DNA of 37,797 nucleotides, from assembly GCA_003326195.1 (NCBI GenBank), contig LXQE01000107.1, positions 2,271-40,067 of the forward strand, written 5' to 3'. The notes below the pieces were generated by a model. The model was not told where the DNA came from and did no database searches. It saw nothing but the letters and a program-made list of their open reading frames with translations. This DNA comes from Nostoc punctiforme NIES-2108. Its GTDB lineage: Bacteria; Cyanobacteriota; Cyanobacteriia; Cyanobacteriales; Nostocaceae. Made by a program: the position numbers and the translations under genes. This document shows, piece by piece, positions 27,082-36,514 of this stretch; within the stretch, counting starts at the first letter, position 1, and each line of letters starts with the position of its first letter.

Positions 27082-27415
27082 CCTTTTAAGTTAACAAGAA
27101 TTAGCACAATCTGGGAGTAACTGTGACAATTAAAATCTAGAAGTGGCAATCGCGTCCACGCTTAATTTGCCGTTTATTTTATACTGTCAACAGCTAGCTA
27201 TTGGCGTAAGGGACTTCCAAAAAATAAATTATCCCAAATTACTTGTAAATTTTTAGGGACGCACATCTGTGCTACCCGGAGATAGGATGTTTTTTCACTG
27301 AAAGTCCCTAAACAGCACAAGCGTTTGTTTTTCTCTCAAATTACAGATGGGAGAGAATAACAAAATCATTTTTGAATCTCAATAGCCTGCATACAGCAGA
27401 TATCCCTTGTGAATT
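27082..27415. other. Intergenic region with a MITE-like inverted repeat (27209-27309)
   Basis: AGGGACTTCCAAAAAATAAA at 27209 and the complement of the end at 27309 (AGGGACTTTCAGTGAAAAAA) are imperfect inverted repeats bounding 101 bp. The interior contains TAGGGACGCACATCTGTGC, a relative of the palindrome at 14707. There is no gene. Promoters for the divergent flanking genes should lie here. Confidence 0.6.
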
Positions 27416-28609
27416 ATGACTAGTATTTCTGCATCACCAATCAAGCTGCATCGGCATCGAGAGCAATTTCCGGCTTTAGCGAACAAGACTTATTTCAATT
27501 ATGGAGGACAAGGGCCGATGCCCCAAAGGGCAATGGATGCGATCGCCCAAACTCAAGCTTATGTTCAGGAAATAGGCCCCTTTGGTAATGAGGCGTATAG
27601 CTGGATAGCGCCCCAGACTCAAGCTGCTAGAGTTGCGATCGCTTCCGAATTTCATGCACCATCTGAAACAATTACTCTCACCCAAAATGTCACAATTGGC
27701 TGTAATATCGCCATGTGGGGTATTGAATGGCGTACTGGCGACCATTTGCTACTCTCAGACTGCGAACATCCAGGTGTGATTGCCACAGCCCAAGAAATCT
27801 CGCGGAGATTCGCTGTGGAAATTACTACGTGTCCCTTAAAAGCAACTTTAAATGAAGGCGACCCTGTAACTATCATTGCCCAGCATTTGCGTCCCAATAC
27901 CCGTCTTGTGATCTTGAGTCATGTTTTCTGGAATACTGGTCAAGTTTTACCTCTTGATAAAATTGCCGAAGTATGCAGGAATAATCATTCTGCACTGTTG
28001 ATAGATGCTGCCCAATCTGCTGGTTTATTGCCTTTAAACTTAACTGAATTGGGAGTAGATTTTTATGCTTTCACTGGTCACAAATGGTTATGTGGCCCTG
28101 CGGGTGCTGGTGGTTTGTATGTCCGCCCAGAAGCACGAGAAAGCCTGAAACCTACGTTTATTGGCTTGAATGGCATTGTTGTAGATAGTCAATCTCAGCC
28201 TGTGGATTGGCTTCCAGATGGGCGACGATACGAAGTATCTACATTAGCTTATCCGTTGTATCTTGGGTTAAAGGAAGCGATCGCAATTCATCAGCAATGG
28301 GGAACCTCACAGGAACGTTACGAACAAATTTGCCACAACAGTGAGTACCTCTGGCGACAATTGACGGCGTTACCCAATATTAAATGTTTGCGAACTTCCC
28401 CACCCGAAAGCGGTATAGTCTCCTTTCAACTTGAAAATAATCAACCTCAAGCTAATTTGAAGTTGGTAAAGTTTTTGGACTCACAAAGGATATTAACTCG
28501 GACAATTGCCGATCCTAGCTGTATACGTGTTACCGTTCATTACTTTACTTTAGAATCGGAAATCGACTTATTGATTGAGGCGATTCAAAGTTTTTGCAAA
28601 ATTAATTAA
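27416..28609 (+). CDS. Cysteine/cystine C-S lyase-like aminotransferase class V
   Basis: A 397-residue PLP enzyme of the cysteine desulfurase superfamily. LLIDAAQSAG (D197) contacts the cofactor ring, and the Schiff-base lysine is K223 in AFTGHKWLCGPAG. The pattern FPALANKTYFNYGGQGPMP near the N-terminus and SDCEHPGVIAT near 114 closely resemble the Synechocystis cystine lyase (C-DES/Slr2143 type) rather than IscS or SufS: I see no active-site cysteine loop of the desulfurase kind. It likely releases persulfide or sulfide from cystine, possibly for iron-sulfur assembly. The start fits the family. Confidence 0.85.
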   Translation: MTSISASPIKLHRHREQFPALANKTYFNYGGQGPMPQRAMDAIAQTQAYVQEIGPFGNEAYSWIAPQTQAARVAIASEFHAPSETITLTQNVTIGCNIAMWGIEWRTGDHLLLSDCEHPGVIATAQEISRRFAVEITTCPLKATLNEGDPVTIIAQHLRPNTRLVILSHVFWNTGQVLPLDKIAEVCRNNHSALLIDAAQSAGLLPLNLTELGVDFYAFTGHKWLCGPAGAGGLYVRPEARESLKPTFIGLNGIVVDSQSQPVDWLPDGRRYEVSTLAYPLYLGLKEAIAIHQQWGTSQERYEQICHNSEYLWRQLTALPNIKCLRTSPPESGIVSFQLENNQPQANLKLVKFLDSQRILTRTIADPSCIRVTVHYFTLESEIDLLIEAIQSFCKIN

Positions 28610-28643
28610 AAATTAGGAGTTATAAGTCTAGAAATTATGATTT

Positions 28644-28664
28644 TAACTCCTAACTCCTAACTCC
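28644..28664. repeat. Short tandem repeat, three copies of TAACTCC
   Basis: Three perfect heptamers plus a partial fourth lie just before the glycosyltransferase start. It takes the place where a ribosome site would be expected; none is visible. Confidence 0.9.
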
Positions 28665-28674
28665 TAACTTACAA

Positions 28675-29757
28675 ATGGAACGTCCAATCTTATACTTAGC
28701 GATAACTAACCACGGCTTTGGTCATGCTACCCGCACAGCTTCTGTCGCTGCAAAAATTCAAAAGTTATGTCCAGAAGTTCTGCTAATTGTGGTGAGTACT
28801 GCCCCACGCTGGCTGCTAGAGTGCTATATAGAAGGCGATTTTATCTATCGTCCTCGTGCATTTGATTTGGGTGTGGTGCAAACAGATAGTTTGACAATGG
28901 ATAAAGCTGCGACTTTAGAAAAGTTGCTGGATATTAAGAAGCATCAAAATTCGCTGATTGCCTCAGAGGTGAATTTTATCCGCCAAAATCGTGTTAATCT
29001 CATTTTGGCTGATATTCCCTTCCTCGCTCCTGGGTTTGCCAAAGCTGCAAATATTCCCTGCTGGATGATGAGTAACTTTGGCTGGGACTTTATCTACCGG
29101 GATTGGGGAGGTGAATTTACCGCAATTGCAGATTGGATTAGTGATTGGTATTCAAAGTGCGATCGCTTGTTTCGTCTCCCTTTCCACGAACCAATGCCAG
29201 CTTTTAAGAATATCATAGATGTCGGCTTAACAGGCGGTTCCCCCCGTTACTCTGCTGATGATTTACGTTCTCTTTGGGGAATAACTGCACCAGTCGAAAA
29301 AACTATTTTGTTGACTTTTGGCGGCTTAGGTTTACAGCAAATTCCTTATGAGAAGATGGCGCGATTTCCAGATTGGCAATTTATCGTATTCGATCAATCT
29401 GCACCTGATTTACCTAATTTAGTGAAAATTAATGACCGCAAATACCGCCCTGTAGATTTTATGCCTATTTGTGGGCGAGTTGTCTCTAAACCTGGTTATA
29501 GTACTTTTTCGGAAGCCACAATACTAGGATTACCAATAGTCACCATACCGCGTGAAGACTTTGCCGAAGCAACTTTTATAGTAGAAGGCATAACTAATTA
29601 TAATCAACATCAAATCATCACCCCATCTGAGTTTTTTCAAGGGGCTTGGAATTTCCTCCATGAGTTACCCCAACCTCCAAGGCAATCTCAACTAATTGCT
29701 AAGGATGGGAATGAAGCGATCGCTCAAGCTGTTATTAATTATTTACAAATAAAATAA
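28675..29757 (+). CDS. GT-B type glycosyltransferase
   Basis: A 360-residue protein with the two-domain plan of MurG-like enzymes. The N-terminal LAITNHGFGHATRTASVA (residues 7-24) is the glycine-rich loop after the first strand. The C-terminal domain has LLTFGGLGL near 222 and the nucleotide-sugar motif KPGYSTFSEATILGLPIV near 276. It resembles the N-terminal glycosyltransferase-like domain found next to sugar kinases. Donor and acceptor are unknown. It follows the cystine lyase by 65 bases in the same direction, with no obvious functional link. Confidence 0.82.
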   Translation: MERPILYLAITNHGFGHATRTASVAAKIQKLCPEVLLIVVSTAPRWLLECYIEGDFIYRPRAFDLGVVQTDSLTMDKAATLEKLLDIKKHQNSLIASEVNFIRQNRVNLILADIPFLAPGFAKAANIPCWMMSNFGWDFIYRDWGGEFTAIADWISDWYSKCDRLFRLPFHEPMPAFKNIIDVGLTGGSPRYSADDLRSLWGITAPVEKTILLTFGGLGLQQIPYEKMARFPDWQFIVFDQSAPDLPNLVKINDRKYRPVDFMPICGRVVSKPGYSTFSEATILGLPIVTIPREDFAEATFIVEGITNYNQHQIITPSEFFQGAWNFLHELPQPPRQSQLIAKDGNEAIAQAVINYLQIK

Positions 29758-29973
29758 AGTCATTCAAAACAATATCAATGTAATAATGCGAACTCCAACC
29801 ATAGATAAATAAATCTACCTCTCAAGAATACAACTTACAGATGTTAGCTGGCTTCAGAAAGATTTATAATAACCATACTCAATCTAGCGATCAACCAATG
29901 GTAAAGCAACAACCAAATCAAGCAGATTGAACTAATAGCTAGGTTTTACTGTCATCAATAATTACTGTTTCAA

Positions 29974-30387
29974 ATGACTCACTACCAAAAGTTACTAAAA
30001 ATTTCCACTACTGGCAAATCTTTTTACAATATCACTGCAAAAATTGCAGATGCAGTTACAGAGTCGGGGGTGGAAACTGGTCTTTGTACTTTATTTTTAC
30101 GCCATACTTCAGCCAGTTTAGTTATCCAAGAAAATGCCGATCCTGATGTTCTTGTGGATCTAGCTAATTTTATGGCGAAACTCGTGCCAGAATCAGGCAA
30201 ATACATCCATGATGCAGAAGGCCCCGATGATATGCCAGCACATATCCGTACCGCACTCACCCACACTTCTGAACATATCCCGATTAATCGTGGTTACTTA
30301 GTACTGGGAACTTGGCAGGGAATTTATATTTGGGAACACCGCCAGCGCAGTCATTCCAGAGAATTGGTTGTTCACATTTCTGGGTAG
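29974..30387 (+). CDS. YjbQ/UPF0047 family protein
   Basis: At 137 residues it is full length for the family, a small beta-barrel trimer. Conserved blocks are LFLRHTSASLVIQENADPDV near 41, the HDAEGPDDMPAHIRTAL stretch near 78, and GTWQGIYIWEHR near 112, which supply metal-binding histidines. Some members show weak thiamine-phosphate synthase activity, but the physiological role is unclear. Confidence 0.93.
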   Translation: MTHYQKLLKISTTGKSFYNITAKIADAVTESGVETGLCTLFLRHTSASLVIQENADPDVLVDLANFMAKLVPESGKYIHDAEGPDDMPAHIRTALTHTSEHIPINRGYLVLGTWQGIYIWEHRQRSHSRELVVHISG

Positions 30388-30678
30388 CCGATTCTCAAGT
30401 TTTATTGAAGGTGGAGTTATGTAGAGTTTAAATACTCTGGTTATACTGTCTACCTTTTGGATATAATCTCCTAAAGTCACGGCGATATGCATCAAATAAA
30501 TTTCGCCTTGATAACTTTCTCATCACAACTATTGATGCAAAATTAACTAGATATGCACTCAATAATTCGTGTATATTTGTAAATCCAAAAGTTAAGTTTA
30601 TTTGTGATTATTAAATAACCTACTTATGCCGATATACACTAATATTTAGTGTAAGCTTTCTGGGCTATTACTATTACT

Positions 30679-31428
30679 ATGAAGCAAAAACTAACATCAA
30701 CTCATACATTTGAATTTATTGATGAAATGCTTGCCCAGCAGTCTGTTAACTTATTTTCACTCAATCCCCAAAAAATATTAATGACCAGCTTTGCAGAATT
30801 GGGAAATCTGATCGCTGAACAAAACACTGATATTCAAATTATCACTACCATTCAACAAACTCTTGAAAGCATCGTCCGTACTCAGTTAGAAAACTTCCCA
30901 GAAAACATCTTCTGGGATTTTGATTTTCTTGTAAGTAGTATGCTTAGACAGGCTTTAACCGCAGATGAGGGAGCTATTAATTTCTTAAAAACTTTTAGTA
31001 AAAAGATGATTTCCCTGACAGAAATGTTTGGAAATAAAACGGAAATGCGCTTCCGTTATGTTCATGATTTTATGTATGGATTTGATTGGGCAAGATGGGT
31101 GCAAAAAGAGCCACAAAATCGTGCACATGTAGAACCTTTTAGTCTAGTTTTTTTTGATTATTTGCTCGCTAAAGGTAAAGAACTTTTACAACGTATTAAT
31201 CATGGTCAGGTCATATCTTATAAACTGTGCGAGACTGGCTACCGCAACCCCTTCACTTTTTCTCGTGAACCAGAAGATGAATACCGTCTGCTAACTTGTC
31301 TTGCTGAGGAACAACTTATTCCAGTAGCGGCATGGAATTGGAATGCTAACCCTATATGGAATAGACCTTTCCAGGATATGCGCCAGCAATTAGCATTAAA
31401 ATTAGATATTCAACCACAAAGACACTGA
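30679..31428 (+). CDS. Conserved protein of unknown function
   Basis: A 249-residue soluble protein rich in aromatic and acidic residues, with no signal peptide or membrane segment. The centre contains MRFRYVHDFMYGFDWARWVQ, and the C-terminal part NPFTFSREPEDEYRLLTCL. I do not recognise a domain. The composition and helical character suggest a folded cytoplasmic protein. It precedes the Nif3-like gene by about 40 bases in the same direction and may be co-transcribed. Confidence 0.8.
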   Translation: MKQKLTSTHTFEFIDEMLAQQSVNLFSLNPQKILMTSFAELGNLIAEQNTDIQIITTIQQTLESIVRTQLENFPENIFWDFDFLVSSMLRQALTADEGAINFLKTFSKKMISLTEMFGNKTEMRFRYVHDFMYGFDWARWVQKEPQNRAHVEPFSLVFFDYLLAKGKELLQRINHGQVISYKLCETGYRNPFTFSREPEDEYRLLTCLAEEQLIPVAAWNWNANPIWNRPFQDMRQQLALKLDIQPQRH

Positions 31429-31467
31429 TTAGCAATTAAAAATTAAAAATTGCTGAATAAAAGAATT

Positions 31468-32256
31468 ATGAAAATTGCTGATTTAATTACTTGGTTTGAA
31501 GCATGGGCGAATCCCGCTTGGTGTGAAAGTTGGGATAATTGTGGCTGGCAAATTGAACCAGGAGTTTTGCAGGAAAAAGCACGGGTTTTGGTGTGCTTGA
31601 CACCAACTTTGGCGGTAATGGAGGAAGCGATCGCAGAAAATGCTAATCTGATATTTGCCCATCATCCCTTGATTTTTAATCCTCTCAAATCTTTACGCAC
31701 TGGTGAAGCGATCGCTGAAATGGTACGGTTAGCCTTTACCCACAATATTGGTATTTATACTGCTCACACGAATTTTGACCAAGTGCAAGACGGGACTGCT
31801 GACGTTTTAGCTCAGATTTTAGAACTCAAAGAAGTTACTCCCATAGAAGTTACACAGGGAGGATTAGGATATGGTCGTGTTGGTTTGCTAGAGCCATTTC
31901 TGACATTACAGGAATTACTCGCAACGATTCAAACCCGACTTGCTCCCCCTAATTTGATTTTTTCCCCGACTGCTGATTTACAGCAAACAATTTCACGAGT
32001 TGCCGTTTTAGGTGGTTCGGGAGCTAGTTACATTTCAGCCGTCGCCAAAACTGGTGCCCAAGCTTATCTGACTTCTGACTGTAAGTTTCATCAGTTTCAA
32101 GAAAGCCGCGATCGCAATCTCATTTTAATCGATGCTGGACATTACGCTACCGAACGTCCGGCTTGCGATTGCTTGGTGCAAAAATTCCAGTCTTTAAACT
32201 TAGACTGGGTGGAATTAAGTCAAAAAGATGAAGATTTCCGCCAGTTTTTTGCTTGA
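31468..32256 (+). CDS. Nif3-like dinuclear metal-centre protein
   Basis: A 262-residue NIF3/YbgI/YqfO family protein. NCGWQIEP near residue 24, LIFAHHPLIF near 60 (metal-binding histidines), YTAHTNFDQ near 95 (His and Asp), and ILIDAGHYATERPACDCL near 224 (His/Glu) are the metal-site blocks of the family. It is often labelled GTP cyclohydrolase I type 2 homologue; the function is not settled. The open frame reaches back to a TTG at 31450, but the ATG at 31468 (MKIADLITWFE) is the conserved start. Confidence 0.92.
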   Translation: MKIADLITWFEAWANPAWCESWDNCGWQIEPGVLQEKARVLVCLTPTLAVMEEAIAENANLIFAHHPLIFNPLKSLRTGEAIAEMVRLAFTHNIGIYTAHTNFDQVQDGTADVLAQILELKEVTPIEVTQGGLGYGRVGLLEPFLTLQELLATIQTRLAPPNLIFSPTADLQQTISRVAVLGGSGASYISAVAKTGAQAYLTSDCKFHQFQESRDRNLILIDAGHYATERPACDCLVQKFQSLNLDWVELSQKDEDFRQFFA

Positions 32257-32533
32257 TTGTTGATGCTTGATTGGATTTTGTGGATGCTTATCGAAAAAAT
32301 TTTTGTATTTTAATTTTTTTAAAACATTCAGCTTCTCAACATTGATGTTGACAATTTCTATGCTCTTTTATCTCTGTATATTAATAGATGGAGTATCGAA
32401 AAATCATATTGTGATCTAAATCACTGATTAAGCGTAATACTAATCACACAGTATCAATGTTTCATATCAATTAGCAAGAGAAGAAAATGTTCCACACTAG
32501 ACCTAATAATTTGCTCACTCTGCCCTAATCAAG

Positions 32534-32752
32534 ATGATTCGCACAATTATTGCATCTGCTTTCCAAACTGGATATCTTAGTGTTGAATCTGAGGGTTTAC
32601 TCCAGCAGGTGCTAACCACTAAATGCTATCAGTCAGAGGATTTGCCAGATATTGCAGCCCTATACGATGCAGTTCGCGAAGGTAAAATTAAACGAGAAGC
32701 ATCCTCGTCGAACGCGCTTATAGAATTTCCCTTACCACATAAATCCTCCTGA
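32534..32752 (+). CDS. Small cyanobacterial protein of unknown function
   Basis: A 72-residue protein starting MIRTIIASAFQTGYLSVESEG, followed by a helix and DLPDIAALYDAVREGKIKR. This pattern resembles short hypothetical proteins I have seen in other cyanobacteria. No domain or function is recognised. Confidence 0.65.
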   Translation: MIRTIIASAFQTGYLSVESEGLLQQVLTTKCYQSEDLPDIAALYDAVREGKIKREASSSNALIEFPLPHKSS

Positions 32753-33326
32753 GACTTCTGGAGTAGAATTTTCTCATGGTCTTTCCCCCTACCTCTTCCC
32801 TTACACTGTTGCCTTTTTTCAGGCAAAAACCTGAAAAACTCAAAACTATTTGGGTGTTGTTGTTGAAAAGCATCAAGGTCAGCAAGAGAATGAGTTAAGA
32901 TCAGATACAAGTGGGTAAAAGTAAAGCCAAGTCCCCGGACTTCCCAGTAATGCCAATGATTAAAACTAGGCAAGTTAAACAACCGCAATCAACGATTGTT
33001 TTGGAGTATTCTTTATTACATAATGGTAAGAATGACTCACCAACAAATATAAACCTGGTTAGGACAGGTACCGAATTGTTTGACTTCTATAGAAGCAGAC
33101 ATTCCCTAGAATAAGCCGGAGGGAGATTGAGTTCATTGCTAGAGCATCTGATTTATGACCTAATATTATCCTGATATTTTGACAACTAAAAGCAAATTTT
33201 GGGATTGGGTTATGAAGCGTACTTGTTCTGAACAGTGAAATTAACCTCTTAAAGGTGTAATGTAATGGGGTAGAACCCAGATTTTGACAGGTTTAACTAC
33301 GTTGTTTAAAAAGGCAGAAACAGTAC
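32753..33326. other. Intergenic region, no convincing gene
   Basis: Short open frames occur on both strands (for example 32911-33114 plus and 32629-32988 minus), but neither has a clear ribosome site or a recognisable product. No inverted-repeat element or RNA gene is seen. Confidence 0.5.
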
Positions 33327-33638
33327 ATGCTACACCGCAAGATTTATCAACTGTGTTGCGATGGGCGCGAGGTATGTGTTTTCTTGCGGGACCAGCAACG
33401 CTGGATTGAACGCGCCCGCATCATAGACATAGAGGGAGATTTAGTGACCCTACGCTATGAAACAGAAGAAGAGGACGAAGTTTGTTCTTGGGAAGAAATG
33501 GTTCGCCTCGAGAGCATTGGTGCTGTAACGCAAAAATTGGCTTCAGTACCACGCGGTAATGTAGAACCTCTGATGACTGAAGATTGTCCCGAAGCAGAGC
33601 GTATCCACAACCGTTACACTGACTCGAATCCAGAATAA
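33327..33638 (+). CDS. Small conserved cyanobacterial protein of unknown function
   Basis: A 103-residue protein, MLHRKIYQLCCDGREVCVF, then WIERARIIDIEGDLVTLRYETEEEDE, which looks like a small SH3-like beta-barrel followed by an acidic helix and a disordered tail. I recognise the type from cyanobacterial genomes but know no function. Convergent with the MBL-fold gene. Confidence 0.75.
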   Translation: MLHRKIYQLCCDGREVCVFLRDQQRWIERARIIDIEGDLVTLRYETEEEDEVCSWEEMVRLESIGAVTQKLASVPRGNVEPLMTEDCPEAERIHNRYTDSNPE

Positions 33639-33655
33639 TTCCGTGCTGAGTGCCT

Positions 33656-33686
33656 AGTGCTGAGTAACAAATCCTAACTCAGCATT
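33656..33686. terminator. Inverted repeat between convergent genes, likely bidirectional terminator
   Basis: AGTGCTGAGT (33656-33665) pairs with ACTCAGCATT (33677-33686), with one G-T pair, in the 54-base gap between two convergent genes. Similar GTGCTGAGT words recur around it, and there is no strong T-run. Confidence 0.5.
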
Positions 33687-33692
33687 AAGCAT

Positions 33693-35363
33693 TCAGGACT
33701 CAGGATTAGATAAGCCTTCAAAGGCAGGACAGTAACCTTCGAGAGTTACCTTAAAGTTATACAACGGGGAAGCTGGATTCCAACACCGCTGCCCCCTTTG
33801 ATGTCGGCAAGTACCACAACAGTCTACATCTGTCCATGTATAGCGATCGCTATTTTGGTTGAGCAGTTCTCGTTGAGACAATCCCCTTAATACTAGTTCT
33901 TCCCCTTGCCAACGAGCTTCGATTAAACCAGTATCGGCAAATTGCCGCCAACGCGGATCGGCAGTAATCACATTGGGTAGGGTAATTGTGATTACTGTTC
34001 CTAACTCTGTCAGTTCGCCTTCATAGTTAGTCTCAGGTGCTGCCGGTTGTAAAAATGTGTCGCCGATGGGCAGTTCTACTAAGGTATCAGCCGCCGGGGA
34101 ATGTATATGGTAGCGGTTTTGCAACTCCTCTAAGCTAGTCAGGTCTGCCAAGTAGGCAGGAGAACCGTGGACAAAAATGACGTGCTGGGGTCGCAAATTA
34201 TGAATTAGCTGGGTAGTACCAGGGCCATCACTATGTTGAGCTAAGAGATAGCTTTCGACAGTGGTAGGCGCTAAATATTCTTTGTTAACTTTTATATCAA
34301 TTTTTTCTGGTAGGAGAATCAGCCAGGGGCCGGTGTCTAGTTGGCAATGTTCACCTAAATCAGATGTCGAGTCGGTGAGGACAATACAAGGGGAATTGCC
34401 CACAGTGGGACGGTGTTCTGGTTGTAACCGCCGCACGCGCGGACGTACCCGTTCATCCCAAAATAAGGGTTGATGGCGGGCAAAGTTCTGCACCGATGGG
34501 GGGAGATGGGGTAGCAGTTCAAGGTATGCATCGCAGCCAGTGGCGACAGCACCATCTACCCAAATATCTAAATCTCGTCCGGTGAAGTGGTGATGCGATC
34601 GCAAGAGCATTAATAATTCTTGACCCAATCCTAAAGCCGGGGTGGGAAGGATTACAGAACAATGGTCAGCGATCGCGCGATTAATTCGCTCGGCTAGTTG
34701 ATTTTCTTGGTTACGGCGGTGAGGATGACGGGATGTGCCATAACTACCTTCAATGATTAGCACATCCAAGTCTAAGCCCCGCAGTTCCTCTAAACGTAAA
34801 CCTTCTACTAGGCGGGAATTGGACAGGAAAAAGTCACCTGTATACAGTAGTTTGTAAGTACGCTGCTTGGTAGTGTAGGTCAGGAGAATTGCTACTGCCC
34901 CTGGTAAATGCCCTGCGGGAAATAATTCTGCCACCAAACCATCTTGCAATTCTATAGGCGATCGCAATGGCAAGGCATGACAAAATTGGGAAATTTTCTC
35001 AGGGTCTTCGTTTACCCAATTCAGCGGCAGCAACTTACTAGTCACCTCACTACTATAAATAGGTAACTTGGGAAAAGCTTTATGCAGCGCCAGTAAGCCT
35101 TTGGCGTGATCTGGGTGGGCATGACTAATCAAAACTAAATCTGCTGGTAGGGGTGAACTAGTTCCACCTCTCGACTTAGTAAGCCCCTTAGCCAGCGATG
35201 AAATATCCTCAAAACCACAGTCCAATAGGATGCGGTGTGGCCCCATTTTCACCAATAAACACACGCCCTCATTGTCATGTTGGACACTATAGGGCAAACA
35301 TTCTAATTCAGTACCCGCTTCCGCAGCATCTACGCTAGAGGATGCCGACAGATTATCCCTCAT
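33693..35363 (-). CDS. MBL-fold metallohydrolase with beta-CASP-like insert and cysteine-rich tail
   Basis: A 556-residue protein. The metallo-beta-lactamase motif LISHAHPDHAKG (near 78) binds two zinc ions, with further ligands in FPAGHLPGAV and LYTGDFF, so hydrolase chemistry is expected. LIIEGSYGTSRHP near 201 and VFVHGSPAYL near 399 match the ribonuclease J/CPSF-type beta-CASP family, suggesting an RNA or nucleic-acid substrate. The C-terminal ~40 residues hold DVDCCGTCRHQRGQRCWNPA and GYCPAFEG, a cysteine set able to bind zinc or iron-sulfur, which I do not know from RNase J. The N-terminal ~20 residues are low-complexity. Confidence 0.85.
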   Translation of the reverse strand: MRDNLSASSSVDAAEAGTELECLPYSVQHDNEGVCLLVKMGPHRILLDCGFEDISSLAKGLTKSRGGTSSPLPADLVLISHAHPDHAKGLLALHKAFPKLPIYSSEVTSKLLPLNWVNEDPEKISQFCHALPLRSPIELQDGLVAELFPAGHLPGAVAILLTYTTKQRTYKLLYTGDFFLSNSRLVEGLRLEELRGLDLDVLIIEGSYGTSRHPHRRNQENQLAERINRAIADHCSVILPTPALGLGQELLMLLRSHHHFTGRDLDIWVDGAVATGCDAYLELLPHLPPSVQNFARHQPLFWDERVRPRVRRLQPEHRPTVGNSPCIVLTDSTSDLGEHCQLDTGPWLILLPEKIDIKVNKEYLAPTTVESYLLAQHSDGPGTTQLIHNLRPQHVIFVHGSPAYLADLTSLEELQNRYHIHSPAADTLVELPIGDTFLQPAAPETNYEGELTELGTVITITLPNVITADPRWRQFADTGLIEARWQGEELVLRGLSQRELLNQNSDRYTWTDVDCCGTCRHQRGQRCWNPASPLYNFKVTLEGYCPAFEGLSNPES

Positions 35364-35665
35364 GCTCTCCTCCCCTCAAACCTCATCATCATGGACATAT
35401 CCCAAAAGCCAAAAGTTACAAAAATTTTGGTTTTGTGACTTAGGGGTAAGTTTTATCGTGCGCCCCTACACCCTGAGAATACAGATTTTTGATTGGGGAG
35501 GACGCCTCCACCGAACCCGCACTGGTTCGGAAAGGTGGGCTAACGAAAAGCCATCAAGCTAGTAACTTAAGGAGTCTGGCTCTTGTTTATTTTCCCTTTG
35601 CAAGTTCTGAGCTATTTTAGTCAACTCACCCTACAGCAAGTCGCCAAAGGGTCTACAGACTTATC
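35364..35665. other. Intergenic region with a stable hairpin
   Basis: CGAACC (35512-35517) pairs with GGTTCG (35524-35529), extended by CCAC/GTGG outside (35508-35511 with 35535-35538). A copy of the GTGCGCCCCTA palindrome half lies near 35459. There is no gene. Confidence 0.5.
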
Positions 35666-35788
35666 TCAATGTGCGGAGCCGTTACCGTGATAGTTATCTG
35701 AATCATAAAATCCGTTTTTCGTGCCAAAGAATAAGCACGAAAGCGTAAATATAACTGTTAACCCGGCTAGAATCAGCTTTACATCCAT
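35666..35788 (-). CDS. Unlisted 40-residue single-pass membrane protein
   Basis: The ATG at 35788 on the minus strand follows AAGGG ten bases upstream. The product begins MDVKLILAGLTVIFTLSCLF, a membrane segment after a short charged start. The soluble tail FGTKNGFYDSDNYHGNGSAH is rich in Gly, Asn, Asp and His. Composition and layout look like the small thylakoid or plasma-membrane proteins of cyanobacteria, but it is none of the photosystem or cytochrome b6f small subunits I can recall. It stands alone, between the MBL-fold gene and the DUF29 gene. Confidence 0.6.
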   Translation of the reverse strand: MDVKLILAGLTVIFTLSCLFFGTKNGFYDSDNYHGNGSAH

Positions 35789-35988
35789 TTGTTTGCTGCC
35801 CTTGAATCAAGACTTTCCTATATTAATTTAGTGCTTCCGCAATCAAACGGAATCACTAGAAAATCTTTACTATGCTTATATGGATTGGGCAATAGGTAAA
35901 TTTACCGCAATCAGTCAGATTGTAGAACCTTTCGGTCAAGCTGTCTATCCATTTAGATGTAAAGCAATATGACAGCAGGAGCAATTTT

Positions 35989-36456
35989 CTACAGCCTGTA
36001 AAAATCCTCATCTAGAATCTGCTCAATCGAAAAAGGACAAACGGTAGGATACTCACTTTCTTCCGGTATCCGAATCCCAAACTTAGCCAGCTTACCTTCC
36101 TTAATTGCTAGCTTACGAGCATCTAGGTAGGCTTTTTCCACAGCCTCAACCAGAAAACTTTTGAGAGAAGAAGTATCTGCCAAATTATTCAGAACTCGCT
36201 GACGATGTTCAAGTATGGAGCTATACCAGCTGCCTTTGATGCTATCGGGGACATCATACTGAACGCGTAACTTGAGTAAATGCGCTAACAAAATTGTCAG
36301 ATTGCTTTTGAGCGCATTTTTTTCTGCTTTACCCAAATCAACTAGTTCCTCAATCAAATGCTCAATATCCAACGCCTCAAATTCATGATTTTGTAACTGT
36401 TGAATGGTTTGCTCAATCCATAATTGCAAATCTTGATCGTATAGCGGGTTAGGCAT
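35989..36456 (-). CDS. DUF29 family protein
   Basis: At 155 residues it is typical for this family, which is abundant and multi-copy in cyanobacteria. The pattern YDQDLQLWIEQTIQQLQNHE, then ALDIEHLIEELVDLGKAEK and LTILLAHLLKLRVQ is diagnostic. It is all-helical and soluble, and its function is unknown. Confidence 0.92.
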   Translation of the reverse strand: MPNPLYDQDLQLWIEQTIQQLQNHEFEALDIEHLIEELVDLGKAEKNALKSNLTILLAHLLKLRVQYDVPDSIKGSWYSSILEHRQRVLNNLADTSSLKSFLVEAVEKAYLDARKLAIKEGKLAKFGIRIPEESEYPTVCPFSIEQILDEDFYRL

Positions 36457-36514
36457 TTCTCAGATCAACTCCTAGTTACTCACTCGATCGTAGCGATGAA
36501 TGCGATCGCACTTA

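Noticed and set aside
32629..33114. Overlapping ORFs at 32629-32988 (minus) and 32911-33114 (plus)
   Set aside because: No ribosome site, no recognisable product, and the first runs antisense into the small gene at 32534-32752.
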